Assembly (NCBI RefSeq): GCF_009905375.1
Contig: NC_133652.1
Location: 22,683,339-22,747,338, forward strand
Length of the DNA stretch: 64,000 nt
Reading direction: 5' to 3'
Source: Apium graveolens
Lineage: Eukaryota; Streptophyta; Magnoliopsida; Apiales; Apiaceae
The notes below the pieces were generated by a model, which searched no databases, was not told the origin of the DNA, and saw only the letters and a list, made by a program, of their open reading frames with translations. Position 1 is the first letter of the stretch. Every line of letters starts with the position of its first letter. Shown one piece after another: positions 44,561 to 55,620 of this stretch. The translations under genes and the position numbers were made by a program.

Positions 44561-47304
44561 CTAAGTAGGAGGCGCGTCTTGTGGCTTGTCTTGGTCTTCT
44601 GCAGGGGGAGGCTGAGTCTGAAGTGGAGCAGGATCAGGGGACGCGTCCTCTTCCTCTAAGCCTAGAAAAATCCTCTTATTCTTGATGGAGTCTGCGGCCC
44701 TGACCCTGAAATCATTTACCCATATCTGGGTATCTGCATCAAACTTTGAGAATGTATACTCTGGGTCGTTGGCAATGAACCCAGAGCACCATTCTTCAAA
44801 CCCAGCCTGGAAGTCGTGCTGGTAAACTAGCTTTTTCTCCTCTGTCCATCCATGCAGCCTATCATCATTCAGGGTGTCAAGCTCCAGCTGCATGGTGGAA
44901 TTCAGGGCGATGACGCTGTCCATTTGCTTCTCTATTGAGGAGACATTGCCTTCCAAAACAGCTTTTTCTGTTTCTAGACGCGTCATCTCCCCCTCCAGGC
45001 GTCTGATTTCAGCATCTTTCTCTTGGGCAAGCAGGGTAATGTATCTCTCCAGGGATTTAACTTTGTCTTCGGCCTGGCTCTTTGCAGTGTCTGTAACAGC
45101 AAGACGCGCCCTAAGCCTGGCAGCCATGTTAGCACTCTGCCTGGCATGCAGGTGAAGCTCGGCTGCAGCCCTGACCATAGCCTCCTCTGTTTGTTGCTCA
45201 GTCCTGAAGGTCCAACCTCTCACTTCGTCCTCGGAAAAGTCACCAACCGAGGACGCGCCCAGGTATCTGAGAACGAAAGACTGGTCATCAGGGACAGTCT
45301 TTTGACGCTTTGAGGGCGCATCCTCCACCCTTTCGGGAATGTCTAGCACAGTGGTGTCAATTATCTTGGGAGGAGGAGGAGGAGTTACAATAGGAGGTGG
45401 AGTTTTTGCCTTTGAATCAACCTTTGTAGGAGCCTGTTTCCTTGCCCTTAGTTTTTTGGAAGCCCCAATTGTGAATCCTTTGGGGAGTGAGGCCATATCT
45501 GTGATATAAACAAGAAAAGATATTAGTTAAATGCATTAAGACGCGTCCAGGGAACAAGACGCGCCCATGTTGTGATATAAAATTCTACATGCATGGCAGA
45601 TTAAAGTAAGAAGGTACATGAAAAGATGGCAACCAAAATGTATAAATGCGTAAAGATCTAACAAGGAAAATGAAAGACACGAATAATGCATGTATGTATC
45701 AGGCAAAGGAAGATGCGCCCTACAAAAATGGCGCGCCCTGCCTAGAAACGTTGGCTATGACAGGTTATAAAACACGAGCCATAGGAATATAGGACAAGCG
45801 GGACGCGTCCTGTGAGAAAACGCGCCCTTAGCAGATGTATGTGCATGAAACACCTTTGACATTTATGTAAGTTAATATTTTTTGAATGGGGAGCTAATTT
45901 TTGTAGCTGTGGACTCGTCCAAAGTTAATGACGCATCCTCCCTCACTTAAACTTACCTTGTTCTAAGTCGAATTGCTTACTAATGTCGATTTCGATCACC
46001 TCCGCAGCACTAAGGCCCCTGGTTTTTTCTGAGGTTGTGAGAACAGGTTTGCCGTTGTGAAATTCACGAAACTTGCAGATAGAGCCAACCCGGGAAGACA
46101 ACGCGCCCACCAGCTTAAGGTTGTCTTCTGTAATCATGTCCTTGAGGTTAAAGTGCTTTTCTGCATATTGAAGGACTTTATCTGCTCTCTTTTTCCTTTT
46201 TCCTGTTAATTCCTTCTGAACTCTTTTGTCTAAAGATAAAAGATAGTTATAAGTTGTTAAAAAGAGGAACGAAGAGTTTGTTAAACAAGTAAACAAAATA
46301 GGACGCGCCCAATCAAGAGGACGCGCCCAGTGATTGAAGAAAGGCTTTGGTAATCGCTTACTTGGTTCCAAGTTGAAGCGAACACCCGTCCTTCTGACGT
46401 CATAAATGTAGAAAAATGGCTCCTTCCAGTCTCTCTCGTGGCTAATTTTTCCTTCATTAAATCCCTTGTTGTTCAACCATTTGTTGACAACCAGAAAATG
46501 GTACCCGGGAATTGATTTCCTGATGCTGTAAAAAAAGATGAATTCTTTCATCGAGGGCGCGCCCAGCCTGAGGTTGTGGTACATCAGGAACAAAGCCCAA
46601 GCTAGCTTATATGAGTTTGGAGATAGTTGGATTGGGGCGACCTCATACCACTTCAAGATCTTTTTGATATATGGGTGCAAGGGCGCGCCCACACCTAGAG
46701 AAATCAACTTTGGAGTAAGCACCATTCGGGGGATCCTTTGATTCCCAATGTTAAAAATGTGTGGCCTCATGGTTCGAAGAGGGCGCGCCCAGATGCCTTC
46801 CGTGTCGTAGTATTTCATGTGCCACTGGATTTCCAGGTCAGACACAGTAGAATCAAGAGCTACGCATGCCAGTTTATCCTCTTTTTTCCTTCTGACATTC
46901 TTCTCTGCTTTAGTAAGGGTACCGAGCCTCGCCCAGTCACAATCTATTTCTACATCTGAAGGTTCCCAATGCTCTAGGGGAGGATCAGACTTTTGAGGAG
47001 ATACGGGATATGTCTCAGGGTCAGGAATCCTTCTTTCGAACTCACTTACACTGTGTGGGGACGCGTCCCCAGAAGGAGCCGCGCCCTGAGAAGATGACGC
47101 GTCCTGTGTGTTTGACGCGTCCATATCAGAAATAGCCATTTCTTGAGGTTTTTGGCTTGTAGTAGGGATAATTTCGTCGTCCGTCCAATCTTCGATGGCG
47201 GCCCTTGTATGGAGAATTGGAGTTCTTTGCCTTTTGACTCCCTTCTTTTCCATTCTTGAACTTATGGGAACATGGTCCATGAAATCGGAGCTGGAATCAG
47301 ACAT
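44561..47304 (-). CDS. Antisense gene of Gypsy 2: Transposase_28-like plus coiled-coil protein, intact across three coding exons
   Basis: Coding exons by splice signals: 47304-46362, 46229-45957 and 45498-44561, joining to 2154 bp or exactly 718 codons without a stop. Donors read CCAA|GTAAGC and CAAG|GTAAGT; acceptors read CTTTAG and ATCACAG; all sites recur in Gypsy 1. Exon 2 carries a 'putative gypsy type transposon' (Transposase_28-like) region (KLISLGVGAPLHPYIKKILK ... GYHFLVVNKWLNNKGF ... EPFFYIYDVRR). The last exon is a coiled coil of about 150 residues (LHLHARQSANMAARLRARLA through SSIEKQMDSVIALNSTMQLE) after a proline-rich stretch, with an acidic tail. Promoter and noncoding exon 1 lie at 59185-59026; the Sirevirus-like copia sits in intron 1. 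Antisense ORFs are known in Tat elements such as Grande; the role is unknown. Confidence 0.82.
45499..45956 (-). other. Third intron of the Gypsy 2 antisense gene
   Basis: Minus strand GTAAGTTTAAG...ATATCACAG. Holds several GGACGCG-type motifs (exact at 45801-45810) and no conserved coding sequence. The matching Gypsy 1 intron is 13563-13956. Confidence 0.7.
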
Positions 47305-47582
47305 TATTGAGTTTTTTGATTTAAGGGAACCAAAGACGCGTCTTTCTGCTCTAAGGAAGGAGTTCGTCCTGTGGATTTCAAGAAAGTCGGGTTTAAAAGT
47401 GATCAGATGTGGGGAGTAGATTCCAAGGCGTTTGTTGAGGGCTTTGAATGGATGAAATGGTGAGAAGGAAGACGTGTCCTCCAACTGTAAGAGAATGAAT
47501 AAATATTTGAGGACGCGTCCATATGTTAAAAAAAAAGAGAAAAGAGGAGAAAGGAAATACTGGAAATATGGAAGGACGCGTC

Positions 47583-48194
47583 TGTTAGGTCACACTATCA
47601 CTGTAGAGGGGGTGAATACAGTGTTTATTACAATCAAATCGAACTTCAAGAACTTAAATAACAGAAAACAAACTTTATTGAAACAATAAACTCTGTTACA
47701 ATCTGAAACTGTTATCTCTCAGTGATGAACAAAATATCACGAGAGCTGCTAGGGTTAAGTTAATAATATTCTCGATTATGATAACTCATATAGTGTAAAC
47801 CCTATGTCTGTGTTTATATATTACACAGTTACAAGATAATCGCTAACTGATATGGAATATAATTCTGCTTCCTAATATATATCAATCAGATATCTTTTCT
47901 TCCAAGTATTCCATTCTTTATGGAATTCCTTCTTCATGCATATCTCTTCTTATGTTTATCTTGATCTTCTTAACTTTAATCAGCTGCTGTCCTTATCTGA
48001 TCGTCCTTCAGCACTTAAGTTCTGATATCTATCTCCTGATGCTTATCTCCTGATAACATACGTACTGATATCTCTTAAGTCCTGATGTCCAGTATAAGTA
48101 CTGATCAGTTAAGTACTGATTTGTCCTGTTCAAATAAGATCTGAAATCTAAACATAAAACATATTAGCCATGACATTATCAAATATATCTAACA
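47583..48194 (-). repeat. Sirevirus-like 3' LTR
   Basis: 612 bp, TG...CA. Rich in short phrases of the type CTGATATCT, AAGTACTGAT and AAGTCCTGAT (about 48005-48125). Confidence 0.94.
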
Positions 48195-48211
48195 ATCTCC
48201 CCCAACTTGTA
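48195..48211 (-). other. Sirevirus-like polypurine tract
   Basis: Minus strand AAGTTGGGGGAGAT abuts the 3' LTR. Confidence 0.88.
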
Positions 48212-48401
48212 AATTAGCAAAATATACAAGTTTAACAGATATTTGATGATGTCAAAAACATTAAGTACAAATGCATGAGAATTAGACAAGATAACTACAA
48301 CTTACAGTCCTTAAAGCTTTTACCAATTCAACTTCTGATAACAACTTTAGTCTGTATACACATCAGAATTTAAGCAGTTGTAGATCTTCGACTTGGCTTC
48401 A

Positions 48402-49831
48402 TCATTTTCTGATCTCTCTGATGTCAGGAGTTGTTCTGAGATAATTCTTCAACAAACATTTCTCAGCATATCTAAGTTCATCAATCATTCTCCGTTTGAC
48501 ATCTTTAAGCTCTGCAGTATCTTCACCAGTTTGAAATATTGCAGCTCTGAGATCATTAATCTTTGCTTTTCTCAACTCCTGATCTAGTCTTATGACATAG
48601 GCTTTGTCAGACTCTAGATTAAACTCAAGCCCTTTAATACCAAGATATGTCCTGATCTGTGCAGTATTAGGCTTCATATCAACAATATCACCATTGTGAT
48701 TTCTGTACTTTGGAACATATATGCTGTCAGACTTAACAGAATAAAGTCTTTTCTGTCTCTGAATCTGTTCTTTCAAATAATTTGCAGCAGTCCTTGTCAA
48801 TCTGTCATCCACTTGAAGTAAGAATAATACATGCTCCAATTCTTCAAAATACTTCAATGGAATGGCATTTTGTCTTATATGATATACCCTACCATCTGTC
48901 ATGAAATACAACAAGATGTGTTCCTTCAAGTAGGTATGGTAAACCATTTGTACAGATTCCAGTTGATTCAATCTTTCAGGAGTTGCTCCAATACCTGGTT
49001 CACTCAAGGAAGTTGGATCATTGGTAGTGTTGTGTACTCTTCTTTCATCAGCACTTCCCAATCCAGTTTTATCTCTTGCTTCCTTTCCAGTAACTACTCT
49101 AGCTTCAAAACGACTTGCAGTAGTCTTCAAAGGTTGAGTTTGTTTTGCTTTAGTGAATCCTGGTAGGAGTGTTTTTGATCTTCCTTCTGATATCAAGTTA
49201 ACTTGAGCTGTGTCAGAGGTTACTTGCTTCTTTTGAATATCAGAACTTTTAATTTCTTAACTCTGAACAACTTGAGCCATGTCAGAGGTTGTTTTAAGAA
49301 CTTTTCTTGAAGTCAGAGCAAAATTATCTTTGTCATCAGTAATTTCTTCATCTCCAGGAGGTACATAAACTTTAACAGGTTCACCAACCTTTTCTTTACC
49401 CTTGGATCTTGGATCTATCTTTGGTTGTGATTTAGCAAATGTTGTTTCAGTTTGTGCCTTTTCTTTAATCACAATACCTTTCAGTTTTGGAAGTGACTTT
49501 TTACCAGAAGCTTCAGATTTAGATGTGGCTTTCTTTGATTTAAGTCTAGCTTCTTCTTCCTTTAAACTTTCCAAGTCCATTCCTGGATTTTCTTGAAGAA
49601 ATAACTGTCTTGACATTTCTTCATCAAGATCTAGAAGTTCATCAGAATTTATTCTTTTACCAGTATCAGAACTTAATTTCTTCCCAGTATCAGAACTTAT
49701 CCTGTGACTTGCAATTTTAGCATTTCTTGATGAGAATCTTTTACCTTGACTATGACCTCCACCCATTCCAGAGTTTCCTTGGTCATCTTTTTCATCTTTG
49801 CTCCATCAAAGAGAATGTCCTTGGGTGCCAT
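48402..49831 (-). pseudogene. Second post-pol ORF of the Sirevirus-like element (broken)
   Basis: Starts MAPKDILFDGA at 49831; a 1-bp shift near 49810 leads into the main frame (MGGGHSQGKRFSSRN at 49766). One in-frame TAA near 49257 separates two open parts of 169 and 264 codons. The first part is lysine- and serine-rich and disordered (KEEEARLKSKKATSKS; VKVYVPPGDEE). The second is folded-looking and helical (VYHTYLKEHILLYF; DDRLTRTAANYLKEQIQRQKR; MIDELRYAEKCLLKNYL). No signal peptide or membrane segment is apparent, so I see no support for an envelope protein although it occupies the envelope-like position. A TATA-like CCTTTATATTTT lies about 100 bp upstream (49931-49942). Function unknown. 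Confidence 0.65.
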
Positions 49832-50570
49832 TATGTTTGAAAAGAAATCGGTAACCTGTAATGTGTTTGAAAAAATGCCTCTTAAAAGAAAATCGTCAGT
49901 AGATGAGAGAGTTGAAAAGTAAAGAGAGATAAAATATAAAGGTAAATAAAAGATTTGACAATCTTTGCTCTCTTTTACTTATACATAAAAAGTAACCGTT
50001 GAGGACACATGGCAGACATGCATTTAAAAGTAGTGGTAAATACCTTGACAACTGTTATACATAGATAAGACAAAAAGTAATGGGCACGGTAAATAAGGAA
50101 TAATTACCACCCACTTGCAGTTTTTCAAGGAAAAACCGTTCCACTTACCTAGATTCCATTAATCAAGGTGAATCAGTTTAATTTAAAATTAAAACCGTTC
50201 CCACTAATTCAAATATTTTACTCTGCAATATCAATATTCTGAAAAAAAACTGTGTGTGAGAATGAGTAATATCAATCAGTTAAGTAAGTACTGATAAAAC
50301 ATTATCAGAACTTAAAGTCAGACACAATTTAGACGATCATCAGAATATTTATCAGGATTTATTAATGCGTATTAAAATTTCTCAGAGACAAGATCATAAG
50401 ATAAAAACAAATTCCATTAATATATCAAAATAATACATTTGATGAAATTGAAATTACATCAGAACTGTTACAATATTGTCCTAAGCTTCTAAATCTAACA
50501 TCAACAGCCTTAGTCCTAGCTAAGAAGCCTGATAAAGCTGAGGATGAAGAAGAACAGGAAGAAGACGAGA
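49832..50570. other. Noncoding interval between the two post-pol ORFs of the Sirevirus-like element
   Basis: No coding potential seen. Contains TCAGAACTTA (50305-50314) and related phrases, and the TATA-like stretch for the second ORF. Confidence 0.6.
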
Positions 50571-50846
50571 TTAAGTCATCTTCCTCTTCCTATCTTCGAC
50601 AAACAAGATAGCGAGTCGAATGATTCGCTCTTGCTGACGGATAGCTTCCCGCCTTTCCTCCTCCAATCGATCAAGATGAAGCTGGTAGTCCATCTCAAAG
50701 AACACAAGTCGGTTCAGCACCGCCTGTGGGACAGAGCCCCATATCTCTTCAGGAATGGCAGTTACATGCCACTCCTGCTGCTAGTCAGCGCAGCTTAGCT
50801 CCATATGAAAATTTTGGTAATTCAAAAACATGTTGAATCGGACCAT
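50571..50846 (-). pseudogene. First post-pol small ORF of the Sirevirus-like element
   Basis: From ATG at 50846 to TAA at 50571-50573, 91 codons with one in-frame TAG after residue 21 (MELSCAD then TAG). The second part is a charged helix (FFEMDYQLHLDRLEEERREA, then RQQERIIRLAILFVEDRKRK), probably a short coiled coil. A TATA box CCTATATAAAAA lies about 75 bp upstream on the same strand (50929-50918), followed by a leader-like sequence. The helical character and the promoter suggest a former real gene; the TAG breaks it unless read through. No family recognised. Confidence 0.55.
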
Positions 50847-50916
50847 GATGTTTTTGAAAAAAGAATATGAAGTTAAGATTGTGAGAAAAATGGATGGAAA
50901 GGGTAATGTGAAGTGG

Positions 50917-50929
50917 CTTTTTATATAGG
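50917..50929 (-). promoter_or_regulatory. Internal TATA box before the small post-pol ORF
   Basis: CCTATATAAAAA on the minus strand, about 75 bp before the ATG at 50846, inside the element and far from either LTR. It could drive a separate short mRNA. Confidence 0.55.
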
Positions 50930-52257
50930 CAAGAGAATGCCAGGAGACGCGAAGATATTTAATGCTGACAGATATAGTTAAGTCTACCTCGTCTCCCTAG
51001 ACTTGAAAAAGAATAACAGTCATTGGAAAAGGAATGTGCACATGTAACAAGAGTGAACTGTTCAAGGACGAGTGCCATTAGTCCTAACCATAGACTATTA
51101 ATCTTCCACTTCAACATATCCTAAAATAATCTGAGACTGGTACCAAATTTTACTCACAGATAAGTCAAGTAAAGGGTTAGACTGAAAAATCAGAACTTAG
51201 ACCTATACCAGAACTTAACAGTCATCAGAACATAATGTCTTAACTCGAACAAGGAATATCTATCTTAGTAAGTTTTCATACAAGTTCTGAGTTATAGTCT
51301 TCAGAACTTAATCATCAGAACATATAACTAGAACGTGTCCTCAGTATTTGTGCAAGGTGACACAGTGACTGTTTGTCTAAAAGAACATAGACCACCACAA
51401 AAATTTCATCATTCATATGGAGTGATTTGTGTGTGCATTAAGCTAAATAACTAATAAAGAGTAAAGTCTGATTTACTTCAGTACATCTTAGAAATAAGTC
51501 ATAATTAAAATTTTGCTAAAGAGCTGTCATTATCCTGAAACCTACTGATAAATGAGTTCATGCATGAGTCCACCTCAACTGTTTTTGTGCTAATTTTATG
51601 CATCTTTTTAAATTCTATTTTACAGTGGCTTCTCAGTGTAAGTGAGTTACGACTGCTTATCAGAATTTATGCTATTATCAGAGTATTTCTCCAGTAATCA
51701 TAGAGTGTGAAAAGTCACCAAGAAAATATTTTGCTTTTCTAATGCATATTTACTTAATACCAGCTATGCACTTGGTTCGTCCCATTCACATTTTTACTCT
51801 AGATCTCAAAGGAGTACCTGATATTCTTCTTTGATTCTTTTTCTTCTTCTTTTGATAAGTGAGGTTTATCAGCACTTAGTACATTCAGCAGTTTTACTAG
51901 AATCAGAACTTAACAGATGAGTAGCATTTATTCTAATTTGTGACTTAGTAATAAGATGAATAAAGTAAACTAAACTAAGCTCTAGTATCAGAATTTGCTT
52001 GTGTCATTAGATTTCCACAGAAATAATTACTTCTTTCATGGGATCATTTGTTTATTGAAGACTAGTAGGTCAGTATCTAGCACAATTATCCTCATAGGAT
52101 ATAATGATTACTTAAACAGATATATCACTTATTAGAGTTAAGAGATATATATCAGACAACAGTCAGTACTTAAAAACATTTATCAATTAAGCACAGAATA
52201 CACAAAGAGATTAATTCTGTAAATACTGATCATAAAGTCTGATAACATAGAACAAGT
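50930..52257. other. Long noncoding interval after Sirevirus-like pol
   Basis: About 1.3 kb without open frames. Many copies of TCAGAACTTA or close variants (51190, 51903 exact; others near 51213, 51301). Confidence 0.6.
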
Positions 52258-55200
52258 TTAAGCATATTTAGAGAAAGAACCTGAAATCATTCCAAGTTCA
52301 TTTACCAATCTTGTAAAGGTAGCTTCACACAGTGGTTTTGTGAAGATATCTGCTACTTGTTGTTCTGTGGGAACAAAATGCAATTCCACTGTACCTTCAT
52401 CCACATGTTCCCTGATGAAATGGTACCTGATGCTGATGTGCTTTGTCATAGAGTGTTGAACTGGATTACCTGTCATAGCAATAGCACTTTGATTATCACA
52501 GTAAATAGGGATTTTGAAATATGTTAACCCATAATCCAGTAACTGATTCTTCATCCAAAGAATCTGTGCACAGCAGCTTCCTGCAGCAATATACTCTGCT
52601 TCTGCAGTTGATGTGGAAATTGACTTTTGTTTCTTGCTATACCAAGAAACCAATCTGCCTCCAAGAAATTGGCAGCTTCCACTTGTGCTTTTCCTGTCAA
52701 TTTTGCAACCTGCAAAATCTGCATCTGAGTAACCTATTAATTTAAAATCTGATTCTCTAGGATACCATAATCCTAGATCAGCTGTTCCTTTAAGATACTT
52801 AAAGATTCTTTTTACAGCTGTTAAGTGAGGTTCTCTTGGATCTGCTTGAAATCTTGCACAAAGACAGGTAGCAAATATGATATCTGGTCTACTAGCAGTT
52901 AGATAGAGAAGTGAGCCAATCATACCTCTGTAATCAGTAATATCTACTGAATTACCAGTATCCTTATCCAGTTTTGTTGCAGTGGCCATGGGAGTGGATG
53001 CACTTGAACAGTCTTGCATTCCAAATTTCTTCAGCAAGTTTCTGGTGTACTTAGATTGACAAATAAAAGTGCCTTCTTCACTCTGCTTGACTTGAAAGCC
53101 CAGAAAATAACTAAGTTCTCCCATCATACTCATCTGATATCTTGACTGCATTAGTTTGGCAAACTTTTTGCAAAGTTTGTCATTTGGAGACCCAAAAATG
53201 ATATCATCAACATAAATCTGGACCAAAAGTAAGTCCTTGCCATGGTTGAGATAGAACAGTGTTTTGTCAATAGTTCCTCTGTTGAATCCACTTTCCAGAA
53301 GAAACTGAGCTAAAGTCTCATACCATGCTCTAGGAGCTTGCTTAAGTCCATAAAGTGCTTTATCAAGCCTGTAGACATAATCTGAATGTTTGGAATCTAC
53401 AAAGCCTGGAGGTTGTTCAACATATACTTCCTCCTCCAATTTTCCATTGAGAAAAGCACTTTTCACATCCATTTGAAAGACAGTAAACTTTTTGTGAGCA
53501 GCATAAGCCATGAATATCCTTATGGCTTCTAACCTAGCAACTGGTGCAAATGTTTCATCATAGTCAATTCCTTCCTGTTGAGAATATCCTTTTGCAACCA
53601 GCCTTGCCTTGTTCCTTGTAATTATGCCATCACTATCAGTTTTATTTCTGAATACCCATTTTGTACCAACAACAGATCTATTCTTAGGTCTTGGCACTAA
53701 GGTCCAGACTTTGTTTCTTTCAAATTCATTCAACTCTTCCTGCATTGCTTGCACCCAATCAGCATCTTGAAGAGCTTCTTCCACTTTCTTTGGCTCAGAC
53801 TGAGAGATAAAAGAATTGTAAAGACATTCATTAGAAGTACCTGTTCTAGTTCTGACACCTGCATCAGGATTTCCAATTATCAAATCAGGTGTATGTGATT
53901 TTGTCCACTTCCTTGCAGATGGAAGGTTTTCTCTAGAACTGGATGCTCCCCCATGATTCATGCTGTCTTCGTTTTCATTTTCTGATGCTCCCCCTGAAAC
54001 TATGCTCTCTGAGTTGGATCCTTCAGCATTTAGATTTTCAGCACTGTCAGTAATTGGCTTATCAGAACTTGACGAATCAGAACTTGAAGAGCCAGTTGTG
54101 TGTTCTGATGCTTCTTGAGATGTGATAATATCTTGAGTATGCTCCCCCTGCATTGGTGCATCTTCCTTTGACATAGTCACCACAGTTTAAATAACATCAG
54201 AGTTTAATCTATCAGAGTTTACAGTATCAGGACTTAGACTGTCAGGACTTTTGGTATCAGAATATGAATCTTCATTTTCAAATCTCAGCTGATCATGATC
54301 AATGCAATCTTCAAGTCCAGTGATCTTCTTGTCATCAAAAGAGACATTGATAGATTCCATGACCACTTTTGTTCTCAAATTATAGACTCTGAAGGCTTTT
54401 GTGGAAAGTGGATATCCAACAAAGATTCCCTCATCAGCTTTTAGATCAAACTTGGATAGCTGTTCAGGATGAGTCTTGAGAACAAAACACTTACATCCAA
54501 ATACATGAAAGTATTTCAGATTTGGCTTTTTGTTCTTTACCATCTCATATGGTGTTTTTCCCTGCTTGTTAATGAGTGTTGCATTTTGAGTAAAACAAGC
54601 AGTCTGCACAGCTTCAGCCCAGAAATAGGTTGGAAGCTTTGCTTCTTCAAGCATTGTTCGTGCAGCTTCAATGAGAGTTCTATTCTTCCTTTCAACAACT
54701 CCATTTTGCTGTGGAGTTCCAGGAGCAGAAAATTCCTGCTTTATTCCATGATTTTTGCAGAACTCTTCCATTATCAGATTCTTGAATTCAGTGCCATTAT
54801 CACTCCTCAAAATTTTCACAGAATCTTTGATCAATTTATCCAGATGTTTGACATGATCAATCAGGATAGATGCAGTTTCACTTTTTGTGTGCAAGAAATA
54901 CACCCATGTGTATCTGGTGAACTCATCTACTATGACCAACGCATATTTCTTCTTTGCAATAGACATGACATTCACTGGACCAAATAGATCAACATGAAGT
55001 TGATAATAAGGCTCAAGAATTGATGATTCAGTCTTGCTCTTGAAGGAAGATTTTCTTTGTTTGGCCTTCTGACATGAGTCACAAAGACCATCAGGAGCAA
55101 ACACTGATTTTGGCAGTCCTCTCACAAGATCTTTCTTAATCAGTTCATTTATCTTGTTGAAGTTTAAATGAGAGAGTTTCTTGTGCCAATTCCAGCTTTC

Positions 55201-55608
55201 TTCAATTGAGGCTCTACTTATCAAACAGATTGCAGAACCATCAGAACTTGTTGAAAGCTTAGCTTCATAAATGTTACCACGCCTGAATCCCTTCAGAACA
55301 ACTTTTCCTTTCGATTTACTAACTATTTCACAATGTTCTGCAAAGAAATCAACATGATAACCTCTGTCACAGATTTGACTTATACTCAGTAAGTTGTGTT
55401 TAAGTCCTGAGACCAGAGCTACATCTTTAATGATGACATTCCCAAGATTGATATTGCCATATCCCAAGGTTTTTCCAATGTTGCCATCTCCATAAGAAAC
55501 ACTTGGGCCAGCTTTCTCCATAAAGTCTGATAGCAGGGCCTTATTTCCAGTCATATGTCCTGAACATCCACTGTCCAGAACTAAAATATTTTTCCTGTTG
55601 CCCTGCAA
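52258..55608 (-). pseudogene. Sirevirus-like pol (protease, integrase, RT, RNase H) with one internal stop
   Basis: A single frame from 55608 to 52258 except for TAA at 54187-54189, between integrase and RT. The protease starts at once (VLDSGCSGHMTGN). The integrase has its zinc finger (WHKKLSHLNF ... CDSCQKAK) and an intact D-D-E set (LHVDLFGPV, LRSDNGTEF, QNGVVERKN). RT has [19 protein letters not shown] and YVDDIIFGS. RNase H shows [19 protein letters not shown] and the C-terminal [10 protein letters not shown]. The region between integrase and RT is acidic and serine-rich, normal for the group. The stop probably arose from GAA. All catalytic residues I can check are present, so this one change is the main lesion of Pol. 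Confidence 0.9.
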
Positions 55609-55620
55609 TCAAAAAGACCA

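Noticed and set aside
48000..48130. CRISPR-like array in the Sirevirus-like LTR
   Set aside because: Short irregular phrases (CTGATATCT, AAGTACTGAT) without fixed repeat or spacer length, and the context is a plant LTR.
48402..49831. Envelope gene in the Sirevirus-like element
   Set aside because: Position fits an envelope-like ORF, but no signal peptide, transmembrane segment or cleavage site is visible; called an extra ORF of unknown function.
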